A stretch of DNA of 6,659 nucleotides from Candidatus Komeilibacteria bacterium RIFCSPHIGHO2_01_FULL_52_14 (GTDB lineage: Bacteria; Patescibacteriota; Patescibacteriia; UBA1558; 2-01-FULL-52-15): assembly GCA_001818365.1 (NCBI GenBank), contig MHKK01000029.1, forward strand, positions 1-6,659, in the 5' to 3' direction. The translations under genes were made by a program, and so were the position numbers. Positions within the stretch are counted from its first letter, which is position 1; each line of letters opens with the position of its first letter. Under the pieces are notes generated by a model that saw nothing but the letters and a program-made list of their open reading frames with translations, had not been told where the DNA came from and did not search any database. This document shows, piece by piece, positions 1 through 4,929 of the stretch.

Positions 1-70
1 GCATTGGATAGAGTAGGCGGTCTTTCCAAGTTCTTCGACACAAGCGAATATTCCTGCATTTCTCGCATAC

Positions 71-77
71 GGGAGGG
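71..77 (+). promoter_or_regulatory. Ribosome binding site of the DHH phosphoesterase gene
   Basis: GGGAGGG lies three bases before the ATG at 81, with the GGAGG core four bases from it. This is a strong Shine-Dalgarno match with slightly short spacing, and it fixes the start. In the rest of 1-70 I see no convincing promoter. Confidence 0.7.
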
Positions 78-80
78 CAT

Positions 81-1145
81 ATGCCGCACACGTCTCTCGA
101 CGTCAAAACGCGCTTGTTCAAGCTGAAGCAGTTTGTCACGGAACGCTGGTCCGCACCCGCGTCTCCGGTCCCCTGCATTCTGGTTGCCCAGGTCGATCCC
201 GACGCCGTGGGATCCGCTGCAGGCCTGCGGTATCTTTTCAAGCAGGCCTTCGACTGCGCCGCCAACATCTGCTACTTTGGGAGTATTTCCCATCCGCAGA
301 ACCGTGCCATCTTCAACAAGCTCGATTTGTACCGGACCATGCGTGCGGTAAGCATGCCGGAAGTCGGCTCGCTGCCGCTGATGCTCGTTGACTCGTCATC
401 GCTCGACGATGCCCGCATCGGCAGATCCGATCAGAAGACCGATCCGGTCGTCGTCATCGACCACCACCGCGGAGCGACGCTCAAGGACGACGAAAAACAC
501 TTCATCTGGATCGATGACGTCGGCGCCGCATCAACGCTCGTTACCGAGCTCATCCAGGGCGCCGACCTTGCCTTCAACGAAGAGGACTCCGACGTCGCGC
601 TCCTTCTGGCGCTCGGCATCTACACCGACACGTACCGGCTGACGACGGCAACGGAGCGCGACTTTAAGGCGTTCGAATGGCTGCGCTGCTTTTTCAAGCG
701 CGACGACTTCAACGAACTCCTCAACTATCCGCTCTCCCCCGCCTACTTCCGCAACGTGCAAACCGCACTCAACCGTCAGGTCCTCTCCGGCTCGCGCCTC
801 GTGGCAACAGTCGGACGCATCGACCCTGATGAAGGCGACGACCTCGCCATCATCGCCGACGAGCTCATCCGCCGTACGGGCATTTCGCTCGTCGTCGTGT
901 GGGGCCTGATCGACGGCAACAAGGTGCGCTTCAGCGCACGCAACATGGACATCAGCATGTCCCTCGTCGGGTTCCTGCACGAACGGTTCGGCTCCGGGTC
1001 GTCCGGCGCAAAGCTTCTCGAAGGCGGCCGCGGCGTCGGCGGCGGACTCATCACCGTGGATCTCGGTCCGCTGCAAGAACTGCCGCTCGAACGGCGGCTC
1101 AACATCATGGGCGAGCTGATGCAGGACAAGGTGTTCCGGGAGTAA
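81..1145 (+). CDS. DHH-family phosphoesterase (NrnA/RecJ-like superfamily)
   Basis: A 354-residue cytosolic protein of the DHH phosphoesterase superfamily. These are metal-dependent enzymes that hydrolyse short oligonucleotides, cyclic dinucleotide products or related phosphoesters. Visible motifs are VDPDAVGSA (residues 38-46, motif I), LVDSSS (102-107, motif II aspartate D104), VIDHHRG (125-131, the DHH motif) and GIYTDT (179-184, motif IV aspartate D183). A glycine-rich GGRGVGGG (315-322) lies where the DHHA1 domain has its GGGH-type substrate loop. Length and domain order fit single-chain NrnA-like proteins rather than the longer RecJ. The ATG is supported by GGGAGGG at 71-77. Motif I normally begins with a histidine four residues before its first aspartate; here that position is valine (V35), and the DHHA1 loop also departs from consensus, so substrate and activity are uncertain. 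The gene ends just before a strong terminator. Family assignment is firm; the exact substrate is not. Confidence 0.9.
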   Translation: MPHTSLDVKTRLFKLKQFVTERWSAPASPVPCILVAQVDPDAVGSAAGLRYLFKQAFDCAANICYFGSISHPQNRAIFNKLDLYRTMRAVSMPEVGSLPLMLVDSSSLDDARIGRSDQKTDPVVVIDHHRGATLKDDEKHFIWIDDVGAASTLVTELIQGADLAFNEEDSDVALLLALGIYTDTYRLTTATERDFKAFEWLRCFFKRDDFNELLNYPLSPAYFRNVQTALNRQVLSGSRLVATVGRIDPDEGDDLAIIADELIRRTGISLVVVWGLIDGNKVRFSARNMDISMSLVGFLHERFGSGSSGAKLLEGGRGVGGGLITVDLGPLQELPLERRLNIMGELMQDKVFRE

Positions 1146-1155
1146 TCGGACACCG

Positions 1156-1204
1156 ACCCCCCACCATTTTTGCTCGCGCAAAATGGTGGGGGGTGGTTTT
1201 TTTT
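1156..1204 (+). terminator. Strong rho-independent terminator after the DHH gene
   Basis: A perfect 15-bp stem pairs 1156-1170 with 1180-1194. It has a GC-rich base of six consecutive C:G pairs and a 9-base loop. Eight T follow at 1197-1204. It begins 10 bases after the stop codon of the DHH gene. The other strand has the same hairpin but no T run after it, so it should end + transcription efficiently. For the convergent msrA transcript it would at most form a 3' hairpin. Confidence 0.95.
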
Positions 1205-1211
1205 AGACGAC

Positions 1212-1769
1212 CTATTCCTCTCGTAGCATTGAGGCGAACTTCTTCTTGAACTTTTCCAGTTTCGGCGCGATCACAAAACTGCAGTACGGCTGTCCTCTGT
1301 TCGCATTATAATAGTCGCGGTGATACTGCTCCGCTTCGTAAAATTGTTCCAACGGCGCGAGCTCGGTCACGATCGGTTTTGCGAATGCGCCTTTTTCATT
1401 TATTTCCTTGATGATCTTTTCTGCCGCTTTTTTCTGTGCCTCGTTTTCATACAGAATCGCCGAGCGGTATTGCGCTCCGACGTCGTTTCCCTGTCTATTA
1501 ACGGTCGTCGGATCATGCGTTGCAAAAAATATTTCAAGCAGATCGCGATATGTGATGATCTTTGGATCGAATAAAATCCTCACGACTTCGGCATGCCCGG
1601 TCGTTCCGCTGCACACTTCCTCGTAGCTCGGTTTTTCCTTCGAACCTCCGGCATATCCTGAAGAAACACTCACGACGCCTTTCAGGCGCTGGAAGATCGC
1701 CTCGGTACACCAAAAACATCCTCCGCCGAACGTCGCGCTTTCGTAGTGCTTTTTTTCTTCTTGCCGCAT
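1212..1769 (-). CDS. msrA: Peptide-methionine (S)-S-oxide reductase MsrA
   Basis: A 185-residue cytosolic enzyme that reduces methionine-S-sulfoxide in proteins and as free amino acid, repairing oxidative damage with thioredoxin-type electron donors. The catalytic signature GGGCFWC is at residues 15-21, with C18 as the nucleophile and E23 following. Other family hallmarks are SGYAGG (37-42), GHAEVV (58-63), THDPTT (84-89) and QPYCSFVIAPK (160-170), whose C163 is a candidate resolving cysteine. The protein is full length and intact, with no fused MsrB domain. The ATG at 1767-1769 gives the expected short N-terminus before the FGGGCFWC strand; no clear Shine-Dalgarno precedes it. The gene is transcribed alone, convergent with the DHH gene and divergent from the peptidase gene. 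It reads AT-richer, with many AAA and TTT codons, than the DHH gene beside it. Confidence 0.97.
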   Translation of the reverse strand: MRQEEKKHYESATFGGGCFWCTEAIFQRLKGVVSVSSGYAGGSKEKPSYEEVCSGTTGHAEVVRILFDPKIITYRDLLEIFFATHDPTTVNRQGNDVGAQYRSAILYENEAQKKAAEKIIKEINEKGAFAKPIVTELAPLEQFYEAEQYHRDYYNANRGQPYCSFVIAPKLEKFKKKFASMLREE

Positions 1770-1778
1770 GGTTCATAT

Positions 1779-1784
1779 AGTATA
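1779..1784 (-). promoter_or_regulatory. Possible -10 box for msrA (near-leaderless)
   Basis: On the - strand TATACT lies nine bases before the msrA ATG. Used as a -10 box, it would start transcription within a few bases of the start codon, giving a leaderless or very short leader. That would agree with the absence of a Shine-Dalgarno. The hexamer 17 bases upstream (TGGATT) is a poor -35 match, so this is tentative. Confidence 0.3.
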
Positions 1785-1820
1785 GCGCGCGACAACTCAA
1801 AAATCCATAAATAAACCCAT

Positions 1821-1859
1821 CCGCGCCCTGCCGTTCGGCTCTGAACGAGAAGGGCGCGG
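1821..1859. repeat. Compound inverted repeat (hairpin) in the msrA/peptidase intergenic region
   Basis: CCGCGCCCT at 1821-1829 pairs perfectly with AGGGCGCGG at 1851-1859. Inside it, CGTTC at 1832-1836 pairs with GAACG at 1843-1847 around a 6-base loop, giving a two-tier stem-loop. No T run follows on either strand, so it is not an ordinary terminator. It opens a GC-rich stretch (about 1821-2038) that differs sharply in base composition from the AT-rich sequence before it. Confidence 0.6.
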
Positions 1860-1882
1860 TACCCGCCTGCCACGCCCGACTT

Positions 1883-1930
1883 GCCTGAAGCAATTCAGGC
1901 GGGCGGACCAACGCCTGGTGCCCCGCCCGG
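1883..1930. repeat. Tandem GC-rich hairpins, one with a GCAA loop
   Basis: GCCTGAA at 1883-1889 and TTCAGGC at 1894-1900 form a perfect 7-bp stem closed by GCAA, a GNRA-type tetraloop. Directly after it, CGGGCGG at 1900-1906 can pair with CCGCCCG at 1923-1929. An inner ACCA/TGGT pair (1907-1910 with 1916-1919) extends that stem. The two share base 1900, so they sit back to back. No open reading frame of interest crosses them. They resemble GC-rich intergenic repeat units, but only one copy is in this window. Confidence 0.5.
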
Positions 1931-2013
1931 CAGTCGCCTGAGGGCTCAAGCCGGATGGCGGACGGGCGTAGGCCATGGCGGGCAGGTCGGGAATTGAAAC
2001 TTCGCCCTCCCTC

Positions 2014-2038
2014 CCCGTGCTTAAAAGCACAGGGTTTT
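2014..2038 (+). terminator. Weak terminator-like hairpin upstream of the peptidase promoter
   Basis: GTGCT (2017-2021) and AGCAC (2026-2030) form a stem around TAAA. The stem is extended by CCC (2014-2016) with GGG (2032-2034) past one bulged A, and four T follow (2035-2038). It could end + transcripts running through the hairpin-rich region before the TATAAT box at 2076. The stem is short and the T run brief. It may equally be part of the same GC-rich repeat element. Confidence 0.35.
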
Positions 2039-2075
2039 CGGGCGGGCATAATCAAAAACCGTTTGCAAGACAGAG

Positions 2076-2081
2076 TATAAT
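2076..2081 (+). promoter_or_regulatory. Probable -10 box of the metallopeptidase gene
   Basis: A perfect TATAAT lies 53 bases before the GTG start, which predicts a transcript start near 2088 and a leader of about 45-50 bases. No good -35 hexamer is seen at the usual 16-18-base spacing, where the sequence is A-rich. The promoter may depend on an activator or on the -10 box mainly. Confidence 0.5.
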
Positions 2082-2121
2082 GTGTTTGGATAGCCATATC
2101 GCCCTTTTCAAACTGACAATC

Positions 2122-2130
2122 AAGGAGGTG
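2122..2130 (+). promoter_or_regulatory. Strong Shine-Dalgarno fixing the GTG start at 2135
   Basis: AAGGAGGTG is a near-perfect anti-16S match ending four bases before GTG at 2135-2137. It justifies the GTG start, because no ATG lies nearby in frame. Confidence 0.85.
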
Positions 2131-2134
2131 GCCC

Positions 2135-2818
2135 GTGTGGCTCTTACTTTGTAGCGCGCTCCTCGTCACGAACCCCGATCCCGCAACACCCGAACAACGC
2201 TGGCAGGAAGCTTTCACTGCACGCATATGTGCCTTGGAGGAGAAGCACGGAATCGCATTCGACCGCGGCTGGGTTCCGCAGGTTACGTTTGATATCCCCG
2301 ATCACTTACATCCCATGATGAGATTCCAGTATGGGGCTTCGTACGACCCTCTGACCAGGGGTTTCATGGTCTCTCCATTTCGGAGGGAAGTTGCTGACCC
2401 TCGCCTCATTGACCATGAGCTTGGCCACGCGCTTGCAGACCAAGTGAGCCGCCGCATCGGCAACGGTATGTGGCCGGACATGAAGGGCTGGGAGGATCTT
2501 TCCGTTGACGATAGGATCGGAGTGAACATCATTTCGGAAGGCATCGGCAACTACTTCGGCGGTCCGGACAGTAACGCCGAGGAAGGGTGGCTTCCCGAAA
2601 GCTCGGCAGACCTAACCTGGATGGTCCGCGATTTCATCTACCATGGCGGCCACTGGCTCGTTGAACCTATCATCAAGCGCTATGGCGAGCGAGGAATCGC
2701 CTACCTGGTCACACATCGGTTTACCTTCTCAGGCGGTGATGTCCGTACTCCGGCAAAGGAGTACCAGCGCAAAGCGCTTGAGGAGCTTTCACGTTCAGCC
2801 GTAACAGGGTCGCAGTGA
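2135..2818 (+). CDS. Probable exported zinc metallopeptidase (HEXXH)
   Basis: A 227-residue protein from a GTG start. The first 12 residues are hydrophobic (MWLLLCSALLVT), consistent with a short signal peptide. The charged n-region is missing, and LLLC is only a poor lipobox. The active-site motif HELGH is at residues 94-98 (H94 and H98 zinc ligands, E95 general base). SEGIGNYF at 134-141 places E135 37 residues after H98, where gluzincin-type peptidases carry the third zinc ligand. This pattern indicates a functional gluzincin, but I cannot name the family, and its substrate is unknown. It stands alone: its own promoter, strong ribosome binding site and downstream terminator separate it from the convergent metal cluster. 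The exported location could still put it in the same compartment as several cluster products. Stop is TGA. Confidence 0.75.
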   Translation: MWLLLCSALLVTNPDPATPEQRWQEAFTARICALEEKHGIAFDRGWVPQVTFDIPDHLHPMMRFQYGASYDPLTRGFMVSPFRREVADPRLIDHELGHALADQVSRRIGNGMWPDMKGWEDLSVDDRIGVNIISEGIGNYFGGPDSNAEEGWLPESSADLTWMVRDFIYHGGHWLVEPIIKRYGERGIAYLVTHRFTFSGGDVRTPAKEYQRKALEELSRSAVTGSQ

Positions 2819-2841
2819 TGCGGCCCTATTTTCTTTAGCAA

Positions 2842-2870
2842 GAAAAAGCGGTTCTTAATTCCGCTTTTTC
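2842..2870. terminator. Bidirectional terminator between convergent transcripts
   Basis: GAAAAAGCGG (2842-2851) and CCGCTTTTTC (2861-2870) form a perfect 10-bp stem around a 9-base loop. The A/T-rich outer half supplies a T run on either strand. It lies 24 bases after the metallopeptidase stop and 61 bases after the end of the last - strand cluster gene, so it can terminate both. The rest of 2819-2930 shows no gene. Confidence 0.8.
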
Positions 2871-2930
2871 CATAGAGCTCACCAGACAAAACTGTTACGT
2901 TTAATTCTTGGACCAATTCGCTCTCAATGG

Positions 2931-3191
2931 CTAGTGACACCCGGTATGCTGATCGTGGTCTGAATGCTGTTGGGAATTATCGCTATGCTTTTCATCGCTC
3001 TGGTGACCTCGCCCGCGCATAAAGAACAGGTGAAGTGCTACCATCGCACCTGTGATGACGAGTGCGATAACGATCTTATTCGGAGCGGATGACGCGAAGC
3101 TGATCGCTATGACAGGAAGCATGCAGGCAAGCATCATCATCCACATCATGCGCATGTCATGACCGTCGTTCTTGTTATGTTGATGATCCAT
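2931..3191 (-). CDS. Small His/Met-rich two-helix membrane protein (DUF2933-like)
   Basis: 86 residues. The N-terminus is rich in His, Asp and Met (MDHQHNKNDGHDMRMMW), followed by two hydrophobic helices at about 17-34 and 39-57. A second His-rich tail at 63-86 (including HSDHDQHTGCH) contains eight of the histidines and one cysteine. In its first helix MMMLACMLP resembles small membrane proteins that accompany copper-resistance genes. DUF2933 is the nearest family I can suggest, but the match is by appearance only. The His/Met tails are plausible copper, silver or zinc ligands. It is the last gene of the - strand cluster, beginning 20 bases after the YHS gene. No clear Shine-Dalgarno is seen. 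Confidence 0.7.
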   Translation of the reverse strand: MDHQHNKNDGHDMRMMWMMMLACMLPVIAISFASSAPNKIVIALVITGAMVALHLFFMRGRGHQSDEKHSDNSQQHSDHDQHTGCH

Positions 3192-3211
3192 ACGAACTCA
3201 ACGACTACTGC

Positions 3212-3388
3212 TTAGAGTGCCAGATATTTTTCCGGGTCGCGTTCAAAATTATTTCTGCATATCTCGGAACAGAAATAATATATATCATTATGGTATTCTA
3301 ACGTGTGACGTACATCTTTCACTCGGAGTTTCATCCCACAGACAGGATCGGCTACCGTTCGATTTTCATCCGCTTCGGGTTGATTCAT
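3212..3388 (-). CDS. YHS-domain metal-binding protein (58 aa)
   Basis: A very short gene: ATG at 3386-3388, stop TAA at 3212-3214. The protein is essentially one YHS domain. It contains DPVCGMKL (residues 14-21), then a hydrophobic aromatic segment YYFCSEICRNNF (37-48) and DPEKYL (51-56). Cysteines C17, C40 and C44 are placed as in YHS/TRASH-type modules, which bind copper or other soft metals and occur alone or fused to copper-transporting P-type ATPases. It is probably a cytosolic metal chaperone or sensor-like module. It lies 10 bases after the DUF5676-like gene and 20 before the His/Met-rich gene, so it is surely co-transcribed. An in-frame TGA just upstream of the ATG rules out a longer start. 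Recognition is by direct translation and is clear. Confidence 0.88.
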   Translation of the reverse strand: MNQPEADENRTVADPVCGMKLRVKDVRHTLEYHNDIYYFCSEICRNNFERDPEKYLAL

Positions 3389-3398
3389 ACGTTTTCAG

Positions 3399-3683
3399 TC
3401 AGAGCCGCTGCTGCTTTCCTTTGCTGAAAACCGTGTACATCCAGGCAAATATCCACCCGACAATGTACGCGTACACGACTGCTTCAACCAGACCGATCGC
3501 AACACCGGCAGCCGTCATGCGGACATCACCGGCGAATTTGTCTACGTTGAGTATGTGGGTAAGCCATCCGAGCATGATGAGCGCCGTTTTTGGCGCAATG
3601 CTTACAACAACTGCGCAGGCAAGATAAGCCGCTCCTGTCGTTACGGCTGCGGCTCCGGCAAACGCGCTTTTATTTATTTCCAT
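3399..3683 (-). CDS. DUF5676-like small membrane protein
   Basis: 94 residues with two hydrophobic stretches, about 8-32 and 57-84. The C-terminal half GLVEAVVYAYIVGWIFAWMY (residues 64-83) matches the remembered look of DUF5676 proteins: a glycine-led helix with Glu, then a GW.FAW.Y end. These proteins often accompany YHS and DUF2933 genes near copper-transport ATPases; their biochemical role is not known. The start ATG at 3681-3683 lies 12 bases after the stop of the preceding 107-aa gene, without a strong Shine-Dalgarno, which suggests translational coupling. Stop is TGA. Confidence 0.75.
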   Translation of the reverse strand: MEINKSAFAGAAAVTTGAAYLACAVVVSIAPKTALIMLGWLTHILNVDKFAGDVRMTAAGVAIGLVEAVVYAYIVGWIFAWMYTVFSKGKQQRL

Positions 3684-3695
3684 ATTGTTACTGCA

Positions 3696-4019
3696 TTACT
3701 TGTTACTAAGACAATGAGCGTCGGTGCAATATCGACCAAGGCACAAAACCCCATTGCAGCGGACCGATGCCGTTCCAATCATTGAACGCTCGCCCTCCTT
3801 TCTTCCGTATCCCATCGCATGAGCTTTTACATAGAGAACGGTCCCCAGAATAATGAACGCCCATGCCCAATAGCCGCTCCCTACCAGAAACAGGCCGATG
3901 AGCACCAACGCAACCTTGAGCCAGTGCCCCACTCGAAGACCACGGGATTGTGCCGTTACGGAATCCCTGTGCCTGCCCTGAAGATCCGATCTGATATCAG
4001 CGCATGCGCACGATTGCAT
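3696..4019 (-). CDS. Small Cys-bearing membrane protein, unknown function
   Basis: 107 residues from the ATG at 4017-4019. A GTG two codons earlier (4023-4025) is also possible. It begins MQSCACAD, with a CxC pair that could bind metal, then a basic segment. Two short hydrophobic helices at about 34-46 and 48-64 surround SGYWAWAF. The tail after GYGRKEG is less hydrophobic and carries four more cysteines. The tail differs in character from the rest and contains an AAGGAGG on the same strand at about codon 75, so a frameshift, a poor C-terminal call or a hidden short gene there cannot be excluded. I recognise no family. It sits between the GGHH-domain gene (15 bases after its stop) and the DUF5676-like gene (12 bases before its start), clearly within the cluster. 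Confidence 0.6.
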   Translation of the reverse strand: MQSCACADIRSDLQGRHRDSVTAQSRGLRVGHWLKVALVLIGLFLVGSGYWAWAFIILGTVLYVKAHAMGYGRKEGERSMIGTASVRCNGVLCLGRYCTDAHCLSNK

Positions 4020-4034
4020 ACTCACAGGATTAAC

Positions 4035-4493
4035 TTATTGAGCCAGCTGCCACGTAAAATCTCTCGTGGCCACACCGCCAATTCCTTTCATGCTTACTGT
4101 AATCTGGCGCGGTGTGACGCTCGGTGCCGGAAATCTCAGGATACCGGAAAGATGGTGTCCTCCAGTCGGCCCATCCCACGCAACAGCGGCAGTAGCGTTG
4201 CCTTGTTCATCTGTGAGAGCGCTTACGGCCGTCAGGTCTTCAGGAAGCTTAACGGTATGCGTATTCAGCGCAACCTCGAATTCCCACACATTGGAAGCTG
4301 GATCAATACGAGGAGTAATGTCAATGGTTACTTCGCCGCCCTCATTTGTTTTTTGCTCGAGCTGTACCTGCTTCGTAAGCGAAGCAACCGTGCTGTTCCC
4401 CACCGCTGTCGTCCCGCTGCTCATGAAAAACAGAGCAATAACTGTGATAGCGAGAACGCCAACGACAAGGTGTCCGGGTTTCATGTTATTCAT
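4035..4493 (-). CDS. Membrane-anchored beta-rich domain protein with GGHH motif, unknown function
   Basis: 152 residues. One N-terminal hydrophobic helix (about 8-27) is an uncleaved anchor or signal peptide, since no lipobox is seen. An exported domain of about 110 residues follows. Its pattern looks like a conserved beta-sandwich family: WEFEVALNTHTV (70-81), LTDEQGN (93-99), AWDGPTGGHHLSG (105-117), then a GVATRDFTWQL end (140-150). The paired histidines H113-H114 next to W106 and the NTH motif (77-79) are candidate metal ligands. I recall similar domains in uncharacterised envelope proteins but cannot name a function. The ATG overlaps the end of the upstream membrane-protein gene by 8 bases (ATGAATAA), a typical coupled start. 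An ATG three codons later is a possible alternative. Confidence 0.78.
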   Translation of the reverse strand: MNNMKPGHLVVGVLAITVIALFFMSSGTTAVGNSTVASLTKQVQLEQKTNEGGEVTIDITPRIDPASNVWEFEVALNTHTVKLPEDLTAVSALTDEQGNATAAVAWDGPTGGHHLSGILRFPAPSVTPRQITVSMKGIGGVATRDFTWQLAQ

Positions 4494-4929
4494 AATGGTG
4501 TCGTAACTTGTTATGCATCTTCAGCATGTACAGAATACCCGCTCCGTTAAAGATCAGCGCAATCCAGAAAAGCTGCGCCTGATACCTGTCTACGAACGAG
4601 ACGAGCCCGAGCATGCCAATGAGCGGGATGAAGATCGCCAGGTAGTGAAGACAACATGCGAGCATCGAGAGTGTTGCAGTCGATCCTGATGTAATGAGCG
4701 CCCCGGTGGGCCGATGCTTACAATGCAACAGCTTCAGGCGTATAGAGAGCGCCACTTGCACGCCGAAACCCGCGGCAAGCGCAAGGATGTACGGCCAATA
4801 GTTGGCAAGCTGTTTTCGTGCGAAGTCGAAATCGGAAACAGTCCCGACAACCGCAAGGTACACGATCAGTAAGAGGAGCGACGCAAGAGCACCCGATACC
4901 GCAGGACGTTGAAACGATTTAGACGCCAC
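4486..4929 (-). CDS. Four-helix membrane protein with Cys-Cys-x-His motif, unknown function
   Basis: 147 residues from a GTG at 4927-4929. Four hydrophobic helices lie at about 12-31, 45-64, 84-108 and 118-137. HCKHRP (69-74) sits in the loop before helix 3, which contains STATLSMLACCLHYLA (83-98) with C92, C93 and H95, followed by IPLIG. Vicinal cysteines with a nearby histidine inside a membrane helix recall mercury/copper-importing or -sensing membrane proteins such as MerT in principle, though overall it is a different protein. I have an impression of related uncharacterised ACC.HH membrane proteins. The GTG is preferred because GGAGGAGG lies just before it. A longer frame to 5016 would overlap the preceding gene by 98 bases with an arginine-rich, shadow-like N-terminus. 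It overlaps the upstream gene by 11 bases and the downstream one by 8. Confidence 0.78.
   Translation of the reverse strand: MASKSFQRPAVSGALASLLLLIVYLAVVGTVSDFDFARKQLANYWPYILALAAGFGVQVALSIRLKLLHCKHRPTGALITSGSTATLSMLACCLHYLAIFIPLIGMLGLVSFVDRYQAQLFWIALIFNGAGILYMLKMHNKLRHHYE

Larger units (their letters stand above)
1770..2134. other. Non-coding intergenic region, 365 bases
   Basis: This lies between the divergent msrA and metallopeptidase genes. Bases 1770-1820 are AT-rich and could hold the msrA promoter. Bases 1821-2038 are GC-rich and packed with inverted repeats. Bases 2041-2134 hold the peptidase promoter and leader. Open frames here are GC-driven, repeat-rich and arginine/proline-heavy with no recognisable protein features, so I call no gene. 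The hairpin block could be a mobile REP/MITE-like element or a structured RNA. Confidence 0.6.

Noticed and set aside
1..80. Divergent - strand start near the left edge, with several in-frame ATG codons
   Set aside because: Too little sequence, no Shine-Dalgarno and no recognisable protein; cannot be told from chance.
1..126. Open frame at the left edge on the + strand, running to a TGA at 124-126, as the tail of an upstream gene
   Set aside because: It would overlap the well-supported DHH gene by 46 bases and shows no recognisable motif.
531..1181. 216-codon open frame on the - strand opposite the DHH gene
   Set aside because: A shadow frame produced by GC-biased third positions of the + strand gene; no domain features and no start signal.
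1821..2038. CRISPR array or tRNA in the GC-rich intergenic region
   Set aside because: The stems are all different, with no regularly spaced identical repeats, and no cloverleaf or T-loop sequence is seen.
1534..2226. 230-codon - strand frame spanning the msrA 5' end, the intergenic region and the peptidase 5' end
   Set aside because: It is out of frame with msrA and antisense to the peptidase; composition is Arg/Ser/Pro-rich without protein-like pattern.
3819..4550. 243-codon + strand frame opposite the metal cluster
   Set aside because: It crosses three - strand genes with clear membrane or domain patterns, and its own translation has no domain or hydrophobic pattern.
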